64,000 nt of DNA. Origin: Hippea sp. KM1 (GTDB taxonomy: Bacteria > Campylobacterota_A > Desulfurellia > Desulfurellales > Hippeaceae). The DNA lies in the NCBI RefSeq assembly GCF_000526195.1, contig NZ_JAFP01000001.1:124001-188000 (forward strand), written 5' to 3'. A program made the translations under genes and the position numbers. Below, in pieces: positions 22,619 to 31,484 of the stretch (position 1 is its first letter; every line of letters starts with the position of its first letter). The notes beneath the pieces are model-generated. The model saw nothing but the letters and a program-made list of their open reading frames with translations, did no database searches and was not told the DNA's origin.

Positions 22619-22662
22619 TTAGGGATTACACAAGATATTGTACACTACCGCCTTTTTAGCTG

Positions 22663-22691
22663 TTGACTTGTGTTCTTTGTTGAAATATAAG
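22663..22691 (+). promoter_or_regulatory. Putative sigma-70 promoter of the aldo/keto reductase operon
   Basis: TTGACT (22663-22668), a 17-base spacer and TATAAG (22686-22691), just outside the second IS element and about 70 bases before the GTG start at 22761. It could drive the three genes to 25341. Confidence 0.55.
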
Positions 22692-22760
22692 TCTAAAAGA
22701 GGCGTTTAATAATGTCTCTCGGAGCAGAAAGTAGGGTTTTTTGAAGGAAGGGCTTTAACT

Positions 22761-23621
22761 GTGGACATTGTTGAGAAAATAGGTTTGGGGACTGTTCAGT
22801 TTGGACTGGACTATGGCATAAACAACAAATTTGGAAGGGTTAAGGAAAACGAGGTTCAAAAGATCCTAAATTATGCCTTGAGCAAAGGGATTGATCTTAT
22901 TGATACGGCCTATTCTTACGGCGAAAGCGAAACCGTTCTTGGTAGGTTTAGTGGTTTGGGGCATTTCAAGGTTGTTTCCAAGTTTCCCAAGGATTTGGAT
23001 CCTGGAATTGCCATAGACATTAGCCTTAAGAGGTTGAAGATTGAGCGTTTTTACGGATATTTATGCCACCATTTTGAATCTTTAAAGAACAATTTGGCTG
23101 TCTGGGGAAAGGTTTTGGATTTAAAGGATAGAGGACTAACAGAGAAGGTGGGTTTTTCGCTTTATTTTTTGGACGAACTCGATTTCCTTTTGGAAAAATT
23201 CATAGAGTTTGACCTAATTCAGGTTCCTTACAACATCTTTGATAGAAGGTTCGAGGGGTATTTCTGTGCTTTAAGGGATAGGGGCGTTGAAATACATGTG
23301 AGGTCTGTCTTTTTACAGGGTTTGTTTTTTGTTGAGGTCGATGGGTTGCCCGAGTTTTTTTATCCTGTTAGAGAAAAGATTAAAGAGATCCAGCAGATTT
23401 CACGTGATTTGGGTATACCTTTAGAAAGATTACTGCTGTCTTGGGCATTGAGTAATGAATGTGTTGATAGGGTCATTGTTGGTGTGGATTCGTTTGATCA
23501 ATTTAAGAAAAACACAGATTTGGACGATAGTATAGTTGAAAAGGTAAGGTCTATTGATTGGGATTATTTTAAGGAAGATGATGAGAAAATTATCTTGCCT
23601 GTGAATTGGAGGTTCAATTGA
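22761..23621 (+). CDS. Aldo/keto reductase family protein
   Basis: A 286-residue TIM-barrel oxidoreductase, starting at GTG with GAAGGAAGGG upstream. It shows IGLGTVQFGLDYGINN, the catalytic aspartate and tyrosine region DLIDTAYSYGESE, the family lysine near residue 75 (VVSKFPKDL), and a cofactor-binding end WALSNECVDRVIVGV. In place of the usual His it has YLCHHFES. Relatives of this branch occur in sugar-nucleotide and surface glycan clusters. It forms an operon with an SDR and an SpsF-like gene. Confidence 0.86.
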   Translation: MDIVEKIGLGTVQFGLDYGINNKFGRVKENEVQKILNYALSKGIDLIDTAYSYGESETVLGRFSGLGHFKVVSKFPKDLDPGIAIDISLKRLKIERFYGYLCHHFESLKNNLAVWGKVLDLKDRGLTEKVGFSLYFLDELDFLLEKFIEFDLIQVPYNIFDRRFEGYFCALRDRGVEIHVRSVFLQGLFFVEVDGLPEFFYPVREKIKEIQQISRDLGIPLERLLLSWALSNECVDRVIVGVDSFDQFKKNTDLDDSIVEKVRSIDWDYFKEDDEKIILPVNWRFN

Positions 23622-24388
23622 ACGTTTTGGATAGTTTCAGGCTCGATGGTAAGATTGCTATAGTTACAGGCGGATATGGTCATTTGGGCAGGGCATTTGT
23701 TGAGGCTTTGCATGAAGCGCACGCCAAGGTCTATGTTGCAGCAAGGAGCAGGGATAGATTCTTGGAAGTTTTTAAGGGAATAAAAGGTATTGAGTTTGTC
23801 TATTTGAATATTCTGGATACAAACTCGATAAAAGAGGCCTTTTCTTCTGTGCATAAGGAGAATGTTAAGATTGATATTTTGGTTAACAATGCCGTATCGC
23901 TTGATTTTGGATCGGCGTTTATGGATGATGAAACGTGGAATAAGGGAGTTGATGGCGTTTTGAACAGCGTTTTTAGGTGTATAAGAGAGGTTGTGCCCTT
24001 TATGGAAAGTGGTGCAAGCATAATCAATATTGCATCGATGTATGGCATGGTTTCACCGGATTTTGAGATCTATAAGGGCTTTGAGCAATTCATGAGTCCG
24101 CCACACTACGGTGCTGCAAAATCCGGTGTCATACAGATGACGCGCTACTATGCCGTTAAGTTGGCAAAAAAGGGCATCAGGGTGAACTGCATATCGCCGG
24201 GTCCTTTTCCGTCCAAATTCGTTCAGAAGTTCGATGGATTTATTGAGAAACTCAAGTCAAAGGTACCCTTAGGAAGGATTGGCGATCCCGAGGAATTAAA
24301 GGGAGCTTTGGTCTTTCTTGCAAGTGATGCATCATCCTTTGTAGCGGGTCATAACTTGGTTGTGGATGGTGGGTGGACGATATGGTGA
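23618..24388 (+). CDS. Short-chain dehydrogenase/reductase
   Basis: About 256 residues. The Rossmann glycine motif is TGGYGHLG near residue 18, followed by NNAV, catalytic serine in INIASMYG and the YxxxK motif YGAAK. The C-terminus GHNLVVDGGW is typical of NAD(P)-dependent SDRs. TTG 23618 is chosen because GGAGG lies 5 bases before it and TTGA overlaps the previous stop. Likely a keto-sugar reductase, judged only from neighbours. Confidence 0.85.
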   Translation: MNVLDSFRLDGKIAIVTGGYGHLGRAFVEALHEAHAKVYVAARSRDRFLEVFKGIKGIEFVYLNILDTNSIKEAFSSVHKENVKIDILVNNAVSLDFGSAFMDDETWNKGVDGVLNSVFRCIREVVPFMESGASIINIASMYGMVSPDFEIYKGFEQFMSPPHYGAAKSGVIQMTRYYAVKLAKKGIRVNCISPGPFPSKFVQKFDGFIEKLKSKVPLGRIGDPEELKGALVFLASDASSFVAGHNLVVDGGWTIW

Positions 24389-25341
24389 AAGATGAGCGTG
24401 TTGTTGCGTTTATTGTTGCAAGGCTATCCTCTTCAAGGTTGCCCAATAAGCACCTAAAGACCATAGGCGACAGACGAATGATCGATTGGACAATCCACTT
24501 TATCAAGCAGGTAAAGTATTTGGACGATATTGTTATTGCAACGGTAGATGAGGAGGACAATAGACCGTTAATTGATGTGGCAAAGGAGCATAAGGTGAAG
24601 CTATTTTGGTATAGGGGTGAAGTTAGTGATGTGGTGGGCAGGTTGACTAAAGCGGCCATCGAGTTTGAAGCTGATATTCCAATTCTTGTGAGCGGTGATT
24701 GTCCGCTGATTTGGCCTGAAACCGTAACAAAGCGTATAGAGAAGATTTCAACAAACAAAGAGCTTGACTATGTTGGTTTTTGTAAAAAGGATGGTCAATA
24801 CCCCATACATTCAAGTGTCGGTGTTTATAGGAGAAGGTGTTGGGAGTTAGCGGATAGACTGTCTGATAAGCCAAACTTGAGGGAGCACCATTTTCCCGTT
24901 GTGGGTTTGAGGAGCGATCTATTTAAGATAGACTGTATTGAATGTGAAGATATCTTTTACAAGGTGAATCACAGGATCTCTGTTGATACGCTTGCAGATT
25001 TAGAGTTTATGAATGCTGTTTTTGATGGGCTTAAATCTAAAGGCAAGGCTTTTGACCTCAAAAACTCCGTTGAGTTATTGATTGAAAAGCCCGAGCTTAT
25101 GCAGATAAATGCGGATGTTCACCAGATAAGAATAGACGAAAAGCCCAAAAAGGCGCTGTTTAGGCTGAATTCTGAAGAGAATGCAGAGCTGTTTTTTGAT
25201 TTAGCGTATCATCTGACAAAGAAGGGTGTAGGCGTTAGGTTCTATTCGACCGATAAGGGTGTGTTGGAGCTTATCAGGAACAAAGGATACGGCATAGCCA
25301 GGGATTTAGACGGTTTTGATTTTGAGATAGTCGATAGATAG
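24382..25341 (+). CDS. SpsF-like cytidylyltransferase with C-terminal extension
   Basis: About 319 residues. The N-terminal 230 residues are a GT-A-type nucleotidyltransferase of the CMP-sugar synthase/SpsF family (IVARLSSSRLPNKHL, DDIVIATVDEEDNRPL, VSGDCPLIWPE). These activate acidic sugars with CTP. The last 80 or so residues (KKALFRLNSEENAE, GVGVRFYSTDKGV) are extra and resemble part of a PseG/SpsG-like Rossmann unit (inference). ATG 24382 overlaps the SDR stop. A second, IS-interrupted copy of this gene type begins at 21286. Confidence 0.82.
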   Translation: MVKDERVVAFIVARLSSSRLPNKHLKTIGDRRMIDWTIHFIKQVKYLDDIVIATVDEEDNRPLIDVAKEHKVKLFWYRGEVSDVVGRLTKAAIEFEADIPILVSGDCPLIWPETVTKRIEKISTNKELDYVGFCKKDGQYPIHSSVGVYRRRCWELADRLSDKPNLREHHFPVVGLRSDLFKIDCIECEDIFYKVNHRISVDTLADLEFMNAVFDGLKSKGKAFDLKNSVELLIEKPELMQINADVHQIRIDEKPKKALFRLNSEENAELFFDLAYHLTKKGVGVRFYSTDKGVLELIRNKGYGIARDLDGFDFEIVDR

Positions 25342-25357
25342 CGTTTTGTTATTTTTC

Positions 25358-25386
25358 TTGATTTTGCTTATTTCTTTTAATATCCT
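25358..25386 (+). promoter_or_regulatory. Putative sigma-70 promoter of the nad operon
   Basis: TTGATT (25358-25363), a 17-base spacer and TATCCT (25381-25386), about 28 bases before nadA. The -10 box matches only 4 of 6 bases. No NiaR- or NrtR-type palindrome was noticed. Confidence 0.35.
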
Positions 25387-25413
25387 TTGATAGCTTTTTA
25401 GTGGGGGATTTTT

Positions 25414-26331
25414 ATGGATAAGAATCGTCTGAAGGAAGAGATAGTCAAGCTAAAAAAGCAAAAGAATGCGGTAATATTGGCCCATTATTACCAGAACGAC
25501 GATATACAGCAGATAGCCGATATTCGTGGGGATTCTCTGGCTTTGGCCATAGAGGCCTCAAGGCTGGATGCGGATATTATAGTTTTCTGCGGCGTTAGGT
25601 TTATGGCAGAGACGGCCAAGGTTGTATCCCCCTCAAAGAAGGTTCTATTGCCTGTTATGGATGCCGACTGTCCACTGGCCGATATGGCAACAAAGGAGGC
25701 GGTGTTAAAGAAAAAAGAAGAATTGGGCGATGTTGTGGTTGTCTCCTATGTAAATACCAATGTTGATGTCAAAACCGTTTCCGATATATGTTGCACATCC
25801 GCCAATGCAGTCAATGTCGTAAAGAGCCTAAAAGAGAAGAGGGTGTTGTTTGTTCCTGACAGAAACTTGGGTGAGTTTGTTAAGGAGAATGTAAAAGACA
25901 AAGAGGTCTTTTTGTGGGATGGCTATTGTCCTACGCATGAGGAGTTTAAGATAGAGCAACTCAATGAGCTTAAAAAGGCTTATCCTGAGGCCAGAATTGC
26001 CGTACATCCCGAATCGCCCAAGGCGGTAAGGGATGCAGCCGATTTTGTTGGCTCAACAAGCGGCATTATCGATTATGTGTCAAAGACGGATGGGGATGAT
26101 TTTATTATAGGCACCGAAGAGGGTATACTGTATGAGTTGAGACTGAATAATCCGACCAAGAACTTCCATGTGATAGGCGGAAGTGCTGTCTGTTTCAACA
26201 TGAAGAAGATCACGCTTGAGAGTTTGTATGAGTCTTTGAGGGATGAAAAACATCAGATAATCCTTGATCCTGAGACTATTGAGCTTGCTAAAAAACCCAT
26301 TGAGAGGATGATTTCCATAAAGAGAAACTAA
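25414..26331 (+). CDS. nadA: Quinolinate synthase
   Basis: A 305-residue [4Fe-4S] enzyme that condenses iminoaspartate with dihydroxyacetone phosphate. The three cluster cysteines are visible at about C86 (DADCPLAD), C172 (WDGYCPTHE) and C260 (AVCFNMKKITL), and the family HYYQNDDIQ motif is near residue 24. Standard length for the short bacterial type. It heads nadA-nadC-glutaminase-nadE. The partner nadB is 36 kb away at the end of the window, on the other strand. Confidence 0.96.
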   Translation: MDKNRLKEEIVKLKKQKNAVILAHYYQNDDIQQIADIRGDSLALAIEASRLDADIIVFCGVRFMAETAKVVSPSKKVLLPVMDADCPLADMATKEAVLKKKEELGDVVVVSYVNTNVDVKTVSDICCTSANAVNVVKSLKEKRVLFVPDRNLGEFVKENVKDKEVFLWDGYCPTHEEFKIEQLNELKKAYPEARIAVHPESPKAVRDAADFVGSTSGIIDYVSKTDGDDFIIGTEEGILYELRLNNPTKNFHVIGGSAVCFNMKKITLESLYESLRDEKHQIILDPETIELAKKPIERMISIKRN

Positions 26332-26332
26332 G

Positions 26333-27160
26333 ATGAACCCCTTGTTTGTTAAGGATAGTCTAAAGGCGTTCTTGTTGGAGGATACCTATTACAGCGATAT
26401 CACCACCGACAGCATCTGCTCAAACAGACCGGCAAAGGCCATCATAAGGGCAAAGGAGGATTTTGTTTTAGCCGGTTCTATTTTTATTGAGCCTCTGCTT
26501 AAGTTGATGGATGAGGCTTTCTGCGTTGAGCTATTCAAGCATGACGGTGATAGTGTAAGGGCAGGTGATGCGATAGCCGAGGTGGAATCAACCGACAGGG
26601 CACTTTTGTATATTGAAAGGACCTGTTTGAACATACTTCAACGCCTATCCGGCATAGCAACAAAGGCATACACCTTTGCCGATATATTAAAACCATACAA
26701 AACCAGGATAACAGACACAAGGAAAACGACGCCGGGTTTTCGTTTCTTTGAGAAGTATGCCGTATCCGTGGGCGGAGGTAAGAACCACAGGATGGGCCTG
26801 TTCGATGCTGTGCTTATTAAGGACAACCACATCAAGGCGGCAGGCGGTATAAAGAGGGCCGTTGAACTTGCAAGGCGGGGTGTTTCGTTTACAACAAAGA
26901 TAGAGGTTGAATGCTCCGATATAGGCGAGGTTGAGGAGGCCATCGCCTCAGGTGTGGATATAGTGATGCTCGACAATATGAGTTTGGGGCAGATGAAGGA
27001 GGTTGTGAGCCTGTTTAGGGGCGAGGTTGTGTTTGAGGCAAGCGGCAATATAAACGAGGACAACTTAAGGGATATAGCAGAAATCGGCATTGATTACATC
27101 TCTTCTGGGTCTATAATACACCATGCCTGTTGGGTTGATATAAACATGAAGCTGGAGTGA
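26333..27160 (+). CDS. nadC: Nicotinate-nucleotide pyrophosphorylase (carboxylating)
   Basis: 275 residues. It converts quinolinate and PRPP to nicotinate mononucleotide. Motifs: the DITTDSICS start, TRKTTPGFRFFEKYAVSVGGGKNHRMGL split over residues 130-155, and the basic/acidic pocket IEVECSDIGE. One base separates it from nadA, so the two are coupled. Complete. Confidence 0.96.
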   Translation: MNPLFVKDSLKAFLLEDTYYSDITTDSICSNRPAKAIIRAKEDFVLAGSIFIEPLLKLMDEAFCVELFKHDGDSVRAGDAIAEVESTDRALLYIERTCLNILQRLSGIATKAYTFADILKPYKTRITDTRKTTPGFRFFEKYAVSVGGGKNHRMGLFDAVLIKDNHIKAAGGIKRAVELARRGVSFTTKIEVECSDIGEVEEAIASGVDIVMLDNMSLGQMKEVVSLFRGEVVFEASGNINEDNLRDIAEIGIDYISSGSIIHHACWVDINMKLE

Positions 27161-27163
27161 TAG

Positions 27164-27964
27164 ATGAAGATAGCTATTGGCCAGATAGATACTGTTTTGG
27201 GTGATGTTTCCAAAAACCTCAACAAGATAGAGCATTACATCGATATGGCTGTTGAGAAGGGTTGTGAGCTTGTTGTTTTTCCTGAATTGGCCCTAAGTGG
27301 CTATAATTTGAGGGATCTGGTTTATGAGGTGGCAATAGAGCAGGATGGTAATGTTGTTAGGGATTTGGCAAATAGGAGCGCTTACATAGATATCGCCGTT
27401 GGATTTGCCCAGAAGGAGAACGGTTATTACTTCAACAGCGCCATGTATCTAAGCGGCGGGGATGTTGTTCATATACACAAGAAGAACTATCTGCCCGATT
27501 ACGGCATGTTTGAGGAGGCAAGATACTTCAGCAGGGGGCTTTCTATAGATACATTTAAGACAAGGATGGGCAACACCACGATATTGATATGTGAGGATGC
27601 CTTCCATGTATCTTCGCACTATGAGGCCTTTGCCAACCAGACGGAGTTGCTGATAATACTCTCTGCAAGCCCCTTTTGGTCGGATTATAGGAGTATGAAG
27701 TGGCAGATGTGGGAGAATCTATCCAAAACCTATGCCCAGCTCAATTCAAGCTTTGTTCTGTTTGCAAACAGAACGGGTTTTGAAGACGGTGTGGGTTTCT
27801 TTGGAAGGTCTTTTGTGGTCGATCCGATGGGGAATATAATAAAAGAAGCCGTGTTTTTGAAGGAAGAGCTGTTGATTGTTGAGCTTGATTATAGGGATAT
27901 TGAGAGGGCTAAATTGAGACTGCCTATTTTGAAAAACGAGGAAAGGCTATGGATAAAAGGTTAA
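27164..27964 (+). CDS. Nitrilase-superfamily glutaminase subunit for NAD synthetase
   Basis: 266 residues of the carbon-nitrogen hydrolase fold. The catalytic triad is visible: Glu in FPELALSGYN (about 44), Lys in IHKKNYLPDYG (about 113) and Cys in LICEDAF (about 146). This is the set found in the glutaminase domain of glutamine-dependent NAD synthetases, including the signature region for the ammonia tunnel partner. Here it is a separate gene overlapping nadE by 16 bases, so it probably forms a two-protein enzyme that supplies ammonia from glutamine. Confidence 0.82.
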   Translation: MKIAIGQIDTVLGDVSKNLNKIEHYIDMAVEKGCELVVFPELALSGYNLRDLVYEVAIEQDGNVVRDLANRSAYIDIAVGFAQKENGYYFNSAMYLSGGDVVHIHKKNYLPDYGMFEEARYFSRGLSIDTFKTRMGNTTILICEDAFHVSSHYEAFANQTELLIILSASPFWSDYRSMKWQMWENLSKTYAQLNSSFVLFANRTGFEDGVGFFGRSFVVDPMGNIIKEAVFLKEELLIVELDYRDIERAKLRLPILKNEERLWIKG

Positions 27965-28785
27965 TAGATAAACTGAAGATAGATTGTGATGTGGTTTTTA
28001 CCTATCTGGTTGAGTTTTTGCGCCAGGAGATAACAAAGACCGGATTGGTTAGGGCTGTGTTGGGGTTGTCTGGTGGTATCGATTCTGCTGTTGTTGCCTA
28101 TCTGGCCAAAGAGGCCTTAGGTAAGGAGAATGTTTATGCCATTCTTATGCCGTATAAGCTCTCAAGCAAGGAGAGCGTTGAGGATGCCTTAAAGGTGGTT
28201 GAGGATACCGGCATTAATCATAAGATATTTGAGATTACAGCTCCTGCTGATGCGTATATAGAGCAGTTTGAGCAGATGGATAAGCTCAGAAAGGGTAATG
28301 TCTTTGCAAGGATGAGGATGATTACGCTCTTTGACCACTCATCCCTTTATAAGGCATTGGTCGTCGGCACAAGCAACAAAACGGAATTGCTGTTGGGCTA
28401 TGGCACCTGGTATGGCGATATGGCCTCAAGCTTAAACCCCATAGGGGATCTTTACAAGAACCAGATATACCAGCTTGCCAGATACTTGGGTGTGCCTGAG
28501 AGCATTATAAAGAAGAAACCGTCTGCCGACTTATGGGTTGGCCAGAGCGATGAGGATGAGCTGGGTTTTACTTACGATGAGGCGGATGTTGTGCTTTATC
28601 ATCTCTATGATCTGAATTGCACGGTTGATGAGGTTGTTGGGTTGGGCTTTTCAGAGAAGCTTGTGAAGGGTATAGCAGATAGAGTCAGAAGGAATCAGTT
28701 TAAGCGCCTTCCGCCAATTATAGCTAAAATAAGCAAAAGGACAATCAATATAGACTTCCGCTATCTGAGGGATTGGGGGCTTTAG
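27949..28785 (+). CDS. nadE: NAD synthetase
   Basis: 278 residues with the PP-loop LGLSGGIDSAVV near residue 40, GTSNKTELLLGYGTWYGD and the C-terminal KRLPP and RRNQ segments. It adenylates nicotinate adenine dinucleotide and aminates it. The protein lacks its own glutaminase domain, which lies in the overlapping upstream gene. It ends the nad operon. The 123-base gap to cydA is A+T rich. Confidence 0.94.
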   Translation: MDKRLIDKLKIDCDVVFTYLVEFLRQEITKTGLVRAVLGLSGGIDSAVVAYLAKEALGKENVYAILMPYKLSSKESVEDALKVVEDTGINHKIFEITAPADAYIEQFEQMDKLRKGNVFARMRMITLFDHSSLYKALVVGTSNKTELLLGYGTWYGDMASSLNPIGDLYKNQIYQLARYLGVPESIIKKKPSADLWVGQSDEDELGFTYDEADVVLYHLYDLNCTVDEVVGLGFSEKLVKGIADRVRRNQFKRLPPIIAKISKRTINIDFRYLRDWGL

Positions 28786-28908
28786 GATTTTCTTCATGAT
28801 AAAATTTTTCAACAGATAATATATAAATTTTCTCTTGACTTTGTAATCAATCAAATTAAAATAAATTTAAGGTAGCAATTTTAATAATTTTTTTAAGGGG
28901 AGGAGTCT

Positions 28909-30234
28909 ATGGACGCAGTATTGTTGGCGCGTTGGCAATTTGCATTGACTGCACTGTTTCATTTTATCTTTGTTCCGCTAACGCTTGGTTTATCTTTTTT
29001 GGTTGCCATAATGGAGACCATCTATGTTAAAACCGACAACCCGGTGTATTTAAGGATGACCAAGTTCTTTGGAAAGCTTTTTCTAATCAACTTTGCTTTA
29101 GGTTTGGTTACGGGTATTACGCTGGAGTTTGAGTTTGGTATGAACTGGGCCAGATATTCGAAGTTTGTTGGCGACATCTTTGGTGCGCCTTTGGCCATAG
29201 AGGCGACACTGGCGTTCTTTTTGGAATCAACCTTTTTGGGTGTGTGGATATTTGGATGGAAAAAGGTCTCCAAAAAGATGCACGCCATAAGCATGTGGCT
29301 TGTGGCATTCGGAACAAACATTTCGGCTTTATGGATACTCATTGCAAACGCTTGGATGCAGCATCCTGTTGGTTATGTTATAAGGAACGGAAGGGCGGAG
29401 TTTGTTGATTTCTGGGCTGTGGCGACGCAGCCTTATGCCATACTCAAATTCCTCCACACCATAACGGCCGGCTATGTGGTGGGTGCGTTCTTTGTTATGG
29501 GTGTTTCTGCTTATCACCTTTTGAGGAATCAAGAGGTTGACCTATTCAAGAGGGCCTTCAAGATAGGGGCTTCATTTGGTCTGTTTGCGGCTATTGCGGT
29601 GTTTATTATTGGCGATCTCCATGCCGGTGAGGTGGCAAAGACCCAGCCGACCAAGCTTGCTGCTATGGAGTCTATCTGGGAAACCCAGAAGGGTGCGCCT
29701 ATGTATCTGTTTTTGGTTCCTGATGAGAAGCATCAGAAGAATGCGGTTGAGTTGTTTGGCATTCCAAAGATGTTGAGTATAATAGCCTATCACGACCCCA
29801 ATGCGACTGTAAAGGGTCTTAAGGATTTCCCCAAAAACGATAGGCCCCCTGTCACCATAACCTTTGTGTCGTTTAGGACAATGGTTGCCTTGGGAAGCCT
29901 GTTTGTATTGCTTGTTCTTTTGGCCTTTTACTATGCAAAGAAGGACCTTCTGCTAAATAAGAGGTGGTTTTTAAAGCTCATGATTCTTGCCATACCACTG
30001 CCCTATATTGCCATAGAGCTGGGTTGGATTGTTGCTGAGGTTGGAAGGCAACCCTGGATTGTTTATGGATTAATGAGAACAGCCGATGCCACATCAACGG
30101 CCGTTAGCGTGCCGCAGATTATCATGAGCCTTGTTGGATTTGTTTTGTTCTATAGCATTTTGGGTATTATCGATATATATCTGCTTGTGAAATACGCAAG
30201 ACAATTACCTGAAGCGGTGGAAGGAGGTCGCTAA
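28909..30234 (+). CDS. cydA: Cytochrome bd ubiquinol oxidase subunit I
   Basis: 441 residues with about nine membrane segments. The heme b595 ligand His is in ALFHFIFVPLTLG near residue 19, and the GWIVAEVGRQPWIVYGLMRT region is the conserved quinol oxidase core. Shorter than the 520-residue E. coli form, so it has the short Q-loop type. It reduces oxygen at high affinity without pumping protons, suiting oxygen scavenging. A TTGACT lies at 28835 but no good -10 box follows at normal spacing, so the promoter is unclear. AGGGGAGGAG precedes the ATG. Confidence 0.95.
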   Translation: MDAVLLARWQFALTALFHFIFVPLTLGLSFLVAIMETIYVKTDNPVYLRMTKFFGKLFLINFALGLVTGITLEFEFGMNWARYSKFVGDIFGAPLAIEATLAFFLESTFLGVWIFGWKKVSKKMHAISMWLVAFGTNISALWILIANAWMQHPVGYVIRNGRAEFVDFWAVATQPYAILKFLHTITAGYVVGAFFVMGVSAYHLLRNQEVDLFKRAFKIGASFGLFAAIAVFIIGDLHAGEVAKTQPTKLAAMESIWETQKGAPMYLFLVPDEKHQKNAVELFGIPKMLSIIAYHDPNATVKGLKDFPKNDRPPVTITFVSFRTMVALGSLFVLLVLLAFYYAKKDLLLNKRWFLKLMILAIPLPYIAIELGWIVAEVGRQPWIVYGLMRTADATSTAVSVPQIIMSLVGFVLFYSILGIIDIYLLVKYARQLPEAVEGGR

Positions 30235-30236
30235 AG

Positions 30237-31265
30237 ATGACTCTGAATAGTGTGTGGTTTGCCTTGTGGGGGTTGTTGTGGGCGGTTTACTTTATGTTGG
30301 ACGGTTTTGATTTTGGTGCGGGAATCCTCCATCCATTCGTGGCCAAGAATGATACGGAAAGGAGAATGGTAATAAATACATTGGGGCCTGTGTGGGACGG
30401 TAATGAGGTTTGGCTCATTACTGCAGGTGGTGTTACCTTTGCTGCATTCCCAACGACCTATGCGTATATGTTTAGCTATCTGTACACACCGCTATTTTTG
30501 ATTCTTATGTCGTTAATTCTAAGGGGCGTTTCGTTTGAATTTAGGGGAAAGATCCATTCTGAGGGTTGGAAGAAGTTGTGGGATTTTGTTATATTCCTGT
30601 TTTCGTTTTTGCCGGCTCTGTTGTTTGGTGTGGCCTTTGGAAACATATTTGAGGGCATACCTATGGATGCAAACGGATATCACGGCACGCTGTTTAGCCT
30701 ATTGAATCCCTATGGCTTGTTGACGGGGATTTTGTTTGTGTTGTTGTTTTTAGAGCATGGGGCTTTGTGGCTTTCCTTTAAGGCTACCGGCGATGTTGCA
30801 GAAAGATCCAAGGGTGCAGCCAAAAAGACCTGGCCTATTCTGGTCATAGTGGCCGTTGTGTTCCTCGTTTACACAAAGTTTGCAACGCATTTGTATGATA
30901 ATTATCTGAAAAATCCCGTATGGCTTGTTGTGCCTGCGGTGGCTGTCTTGAGCCTGTTGTCTATTGGTGGGTTGATAAATAAATCACCTGTTAAGGCGTT
31001 CTTTGCTTCGTGTTTGACTATAGTGGGTATAACCTTTACCGGTATTATAGGGTTGTATCCGAATCTTATACCGTCAAGCATCGATCCTAAATACAATCTG
31101 ACCATCTTTAATTCATCTGCAAGCCCATACACGCTTAAGATTATGTTTATAGTTGCTGCTATATTTGTGCCTATAGTTATAGCTTATCAGATCTGGGCTC
31201 ATTTGTTGTTTAGAAAGCCCATTGAAGAGAAGGATCTAAACGATCCGGAAGTGGAGACATATTGA
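30237..31265 (+). CDS. cydB: Cytochrome bd ubiquinol oxidase subunit II
   Basis: 342 residues, eight or nine membrane segments. It begins with the family signature WALLWAVYFMLDGFDFGAG in variant form (LWGLLWAVYFMLDGFDFG) and contains GPVWDGNEVWL. It partners CydA. Two bases separate the genes, with an AAGGAGG site. No cydX-like or cydCD genes follow. A strong terminator stands 9 bases after the stop. Confidence 0.95.
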   Translation: MTLNSVWFALWGLLWAVYFMLDGFDFGAGILHPFVAKNDTERRMVINTLGPVWDGNEVWLITAGGVTFAAFPTTYAYMFSYLYTPLFLILMSLILRGVSFEFRGKIHSEGWKKLWDFVIFLFSFLPALLFGVAFGNIFEGIPMDANGYHGTLFSLLNPYGLLTGILFVLLFLEHGALWLSFKATGDVAERSKGAAKKTWPILVIVAVVFLVYTKFATHLYDNYLKNPVWLVVPAVAVLSLLSIGGLINKSPVKAFFASCLTIVGITFTGIIGLYPNLIPSSIDPKYNLTIFNSSASPYTLKIMFIVAAIFVPIVIAYQIWAHLLFRKPIEEKDLNDPEVETY

Positions 31266-31273
31266 TGTTAATG

Positions 31274-31300
31274 CCCGCGCGCTCTGCGCGGGTTTTGTTT
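31274..31300 (+). terminator. Rho-independent terminator of cydAB
   Basis: CCCGCGC, loop GCTCT, GCGCGGG, then TTTTGTTT. It closes the cydAB transcript before the tRNA gene. Confidence 0.9.
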
Positions 31301-31340
31301 GACTTACATCTCCCGTTGTGTATAAATAAAAATCCCAAAG

Positions 31341-31417
31341 GCGCCTGTAGCTTAATTGGATAGAGCAGCAGACTTCGGATCTGCGGGTTGGGGGTTCGAG
31401 TCCCTCCAGGCGCACCA
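31341..31417 (+). tRNA. tRNA-Arg (anticodon TCG)
   Basis: A full cloverleaf: acceptor stem GCGCCTG with CAGGCGC, anticodon stem GCAGA with TCTGC around the loop CTTCGGA (anticodon TCG, reads CGA), T-loop TTCGAGT and an encoded CCA end at 31415-31417. The toxin-antitoxin island starts right behind it, which makes its 3' end a candidate integration site. Confidence 0.95.
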
Positions 31418-31484
31418 CCTTCAACCTTTTCCACCTTGTATGTTATTCCCACCAGCCCATCATCTGTGTTATTATTCTAATATA

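Larger units (their letters stand above)
21396..22649. mobile_element. Second IS256-family element, degenerate
   Basis: About 1254 bp. Ends 21396-21422 and 22623-22649 are inverted and share TTGTGTAATCC plus GTGT further out. Unlike the element at 14.1 kb, no direct repeat is visible in the flanks. Its transposase is frameshifted. The absence of a duplication together with the missing rest of the cytidylyltransferase suggests an adjacent deletion after insertion. The two elements differ in sequence and are separate arrivals. Confidence 0.78.

Noticed and set aside
23618-25341. Complete second pseudaminic pathway with the AKR-SDR-SpsF cluster
   Set aside because: No dehydratase, aminotransferase or synthase accompanies these three genes, so they can only be called sugar-related.
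28835-28856. FNR-like site before cydA (TTGAC near ATCAA)
   Set aside because: The half-sites are 6 bases apart, where FNR/CRP sites need 4, and symmetry is poor.
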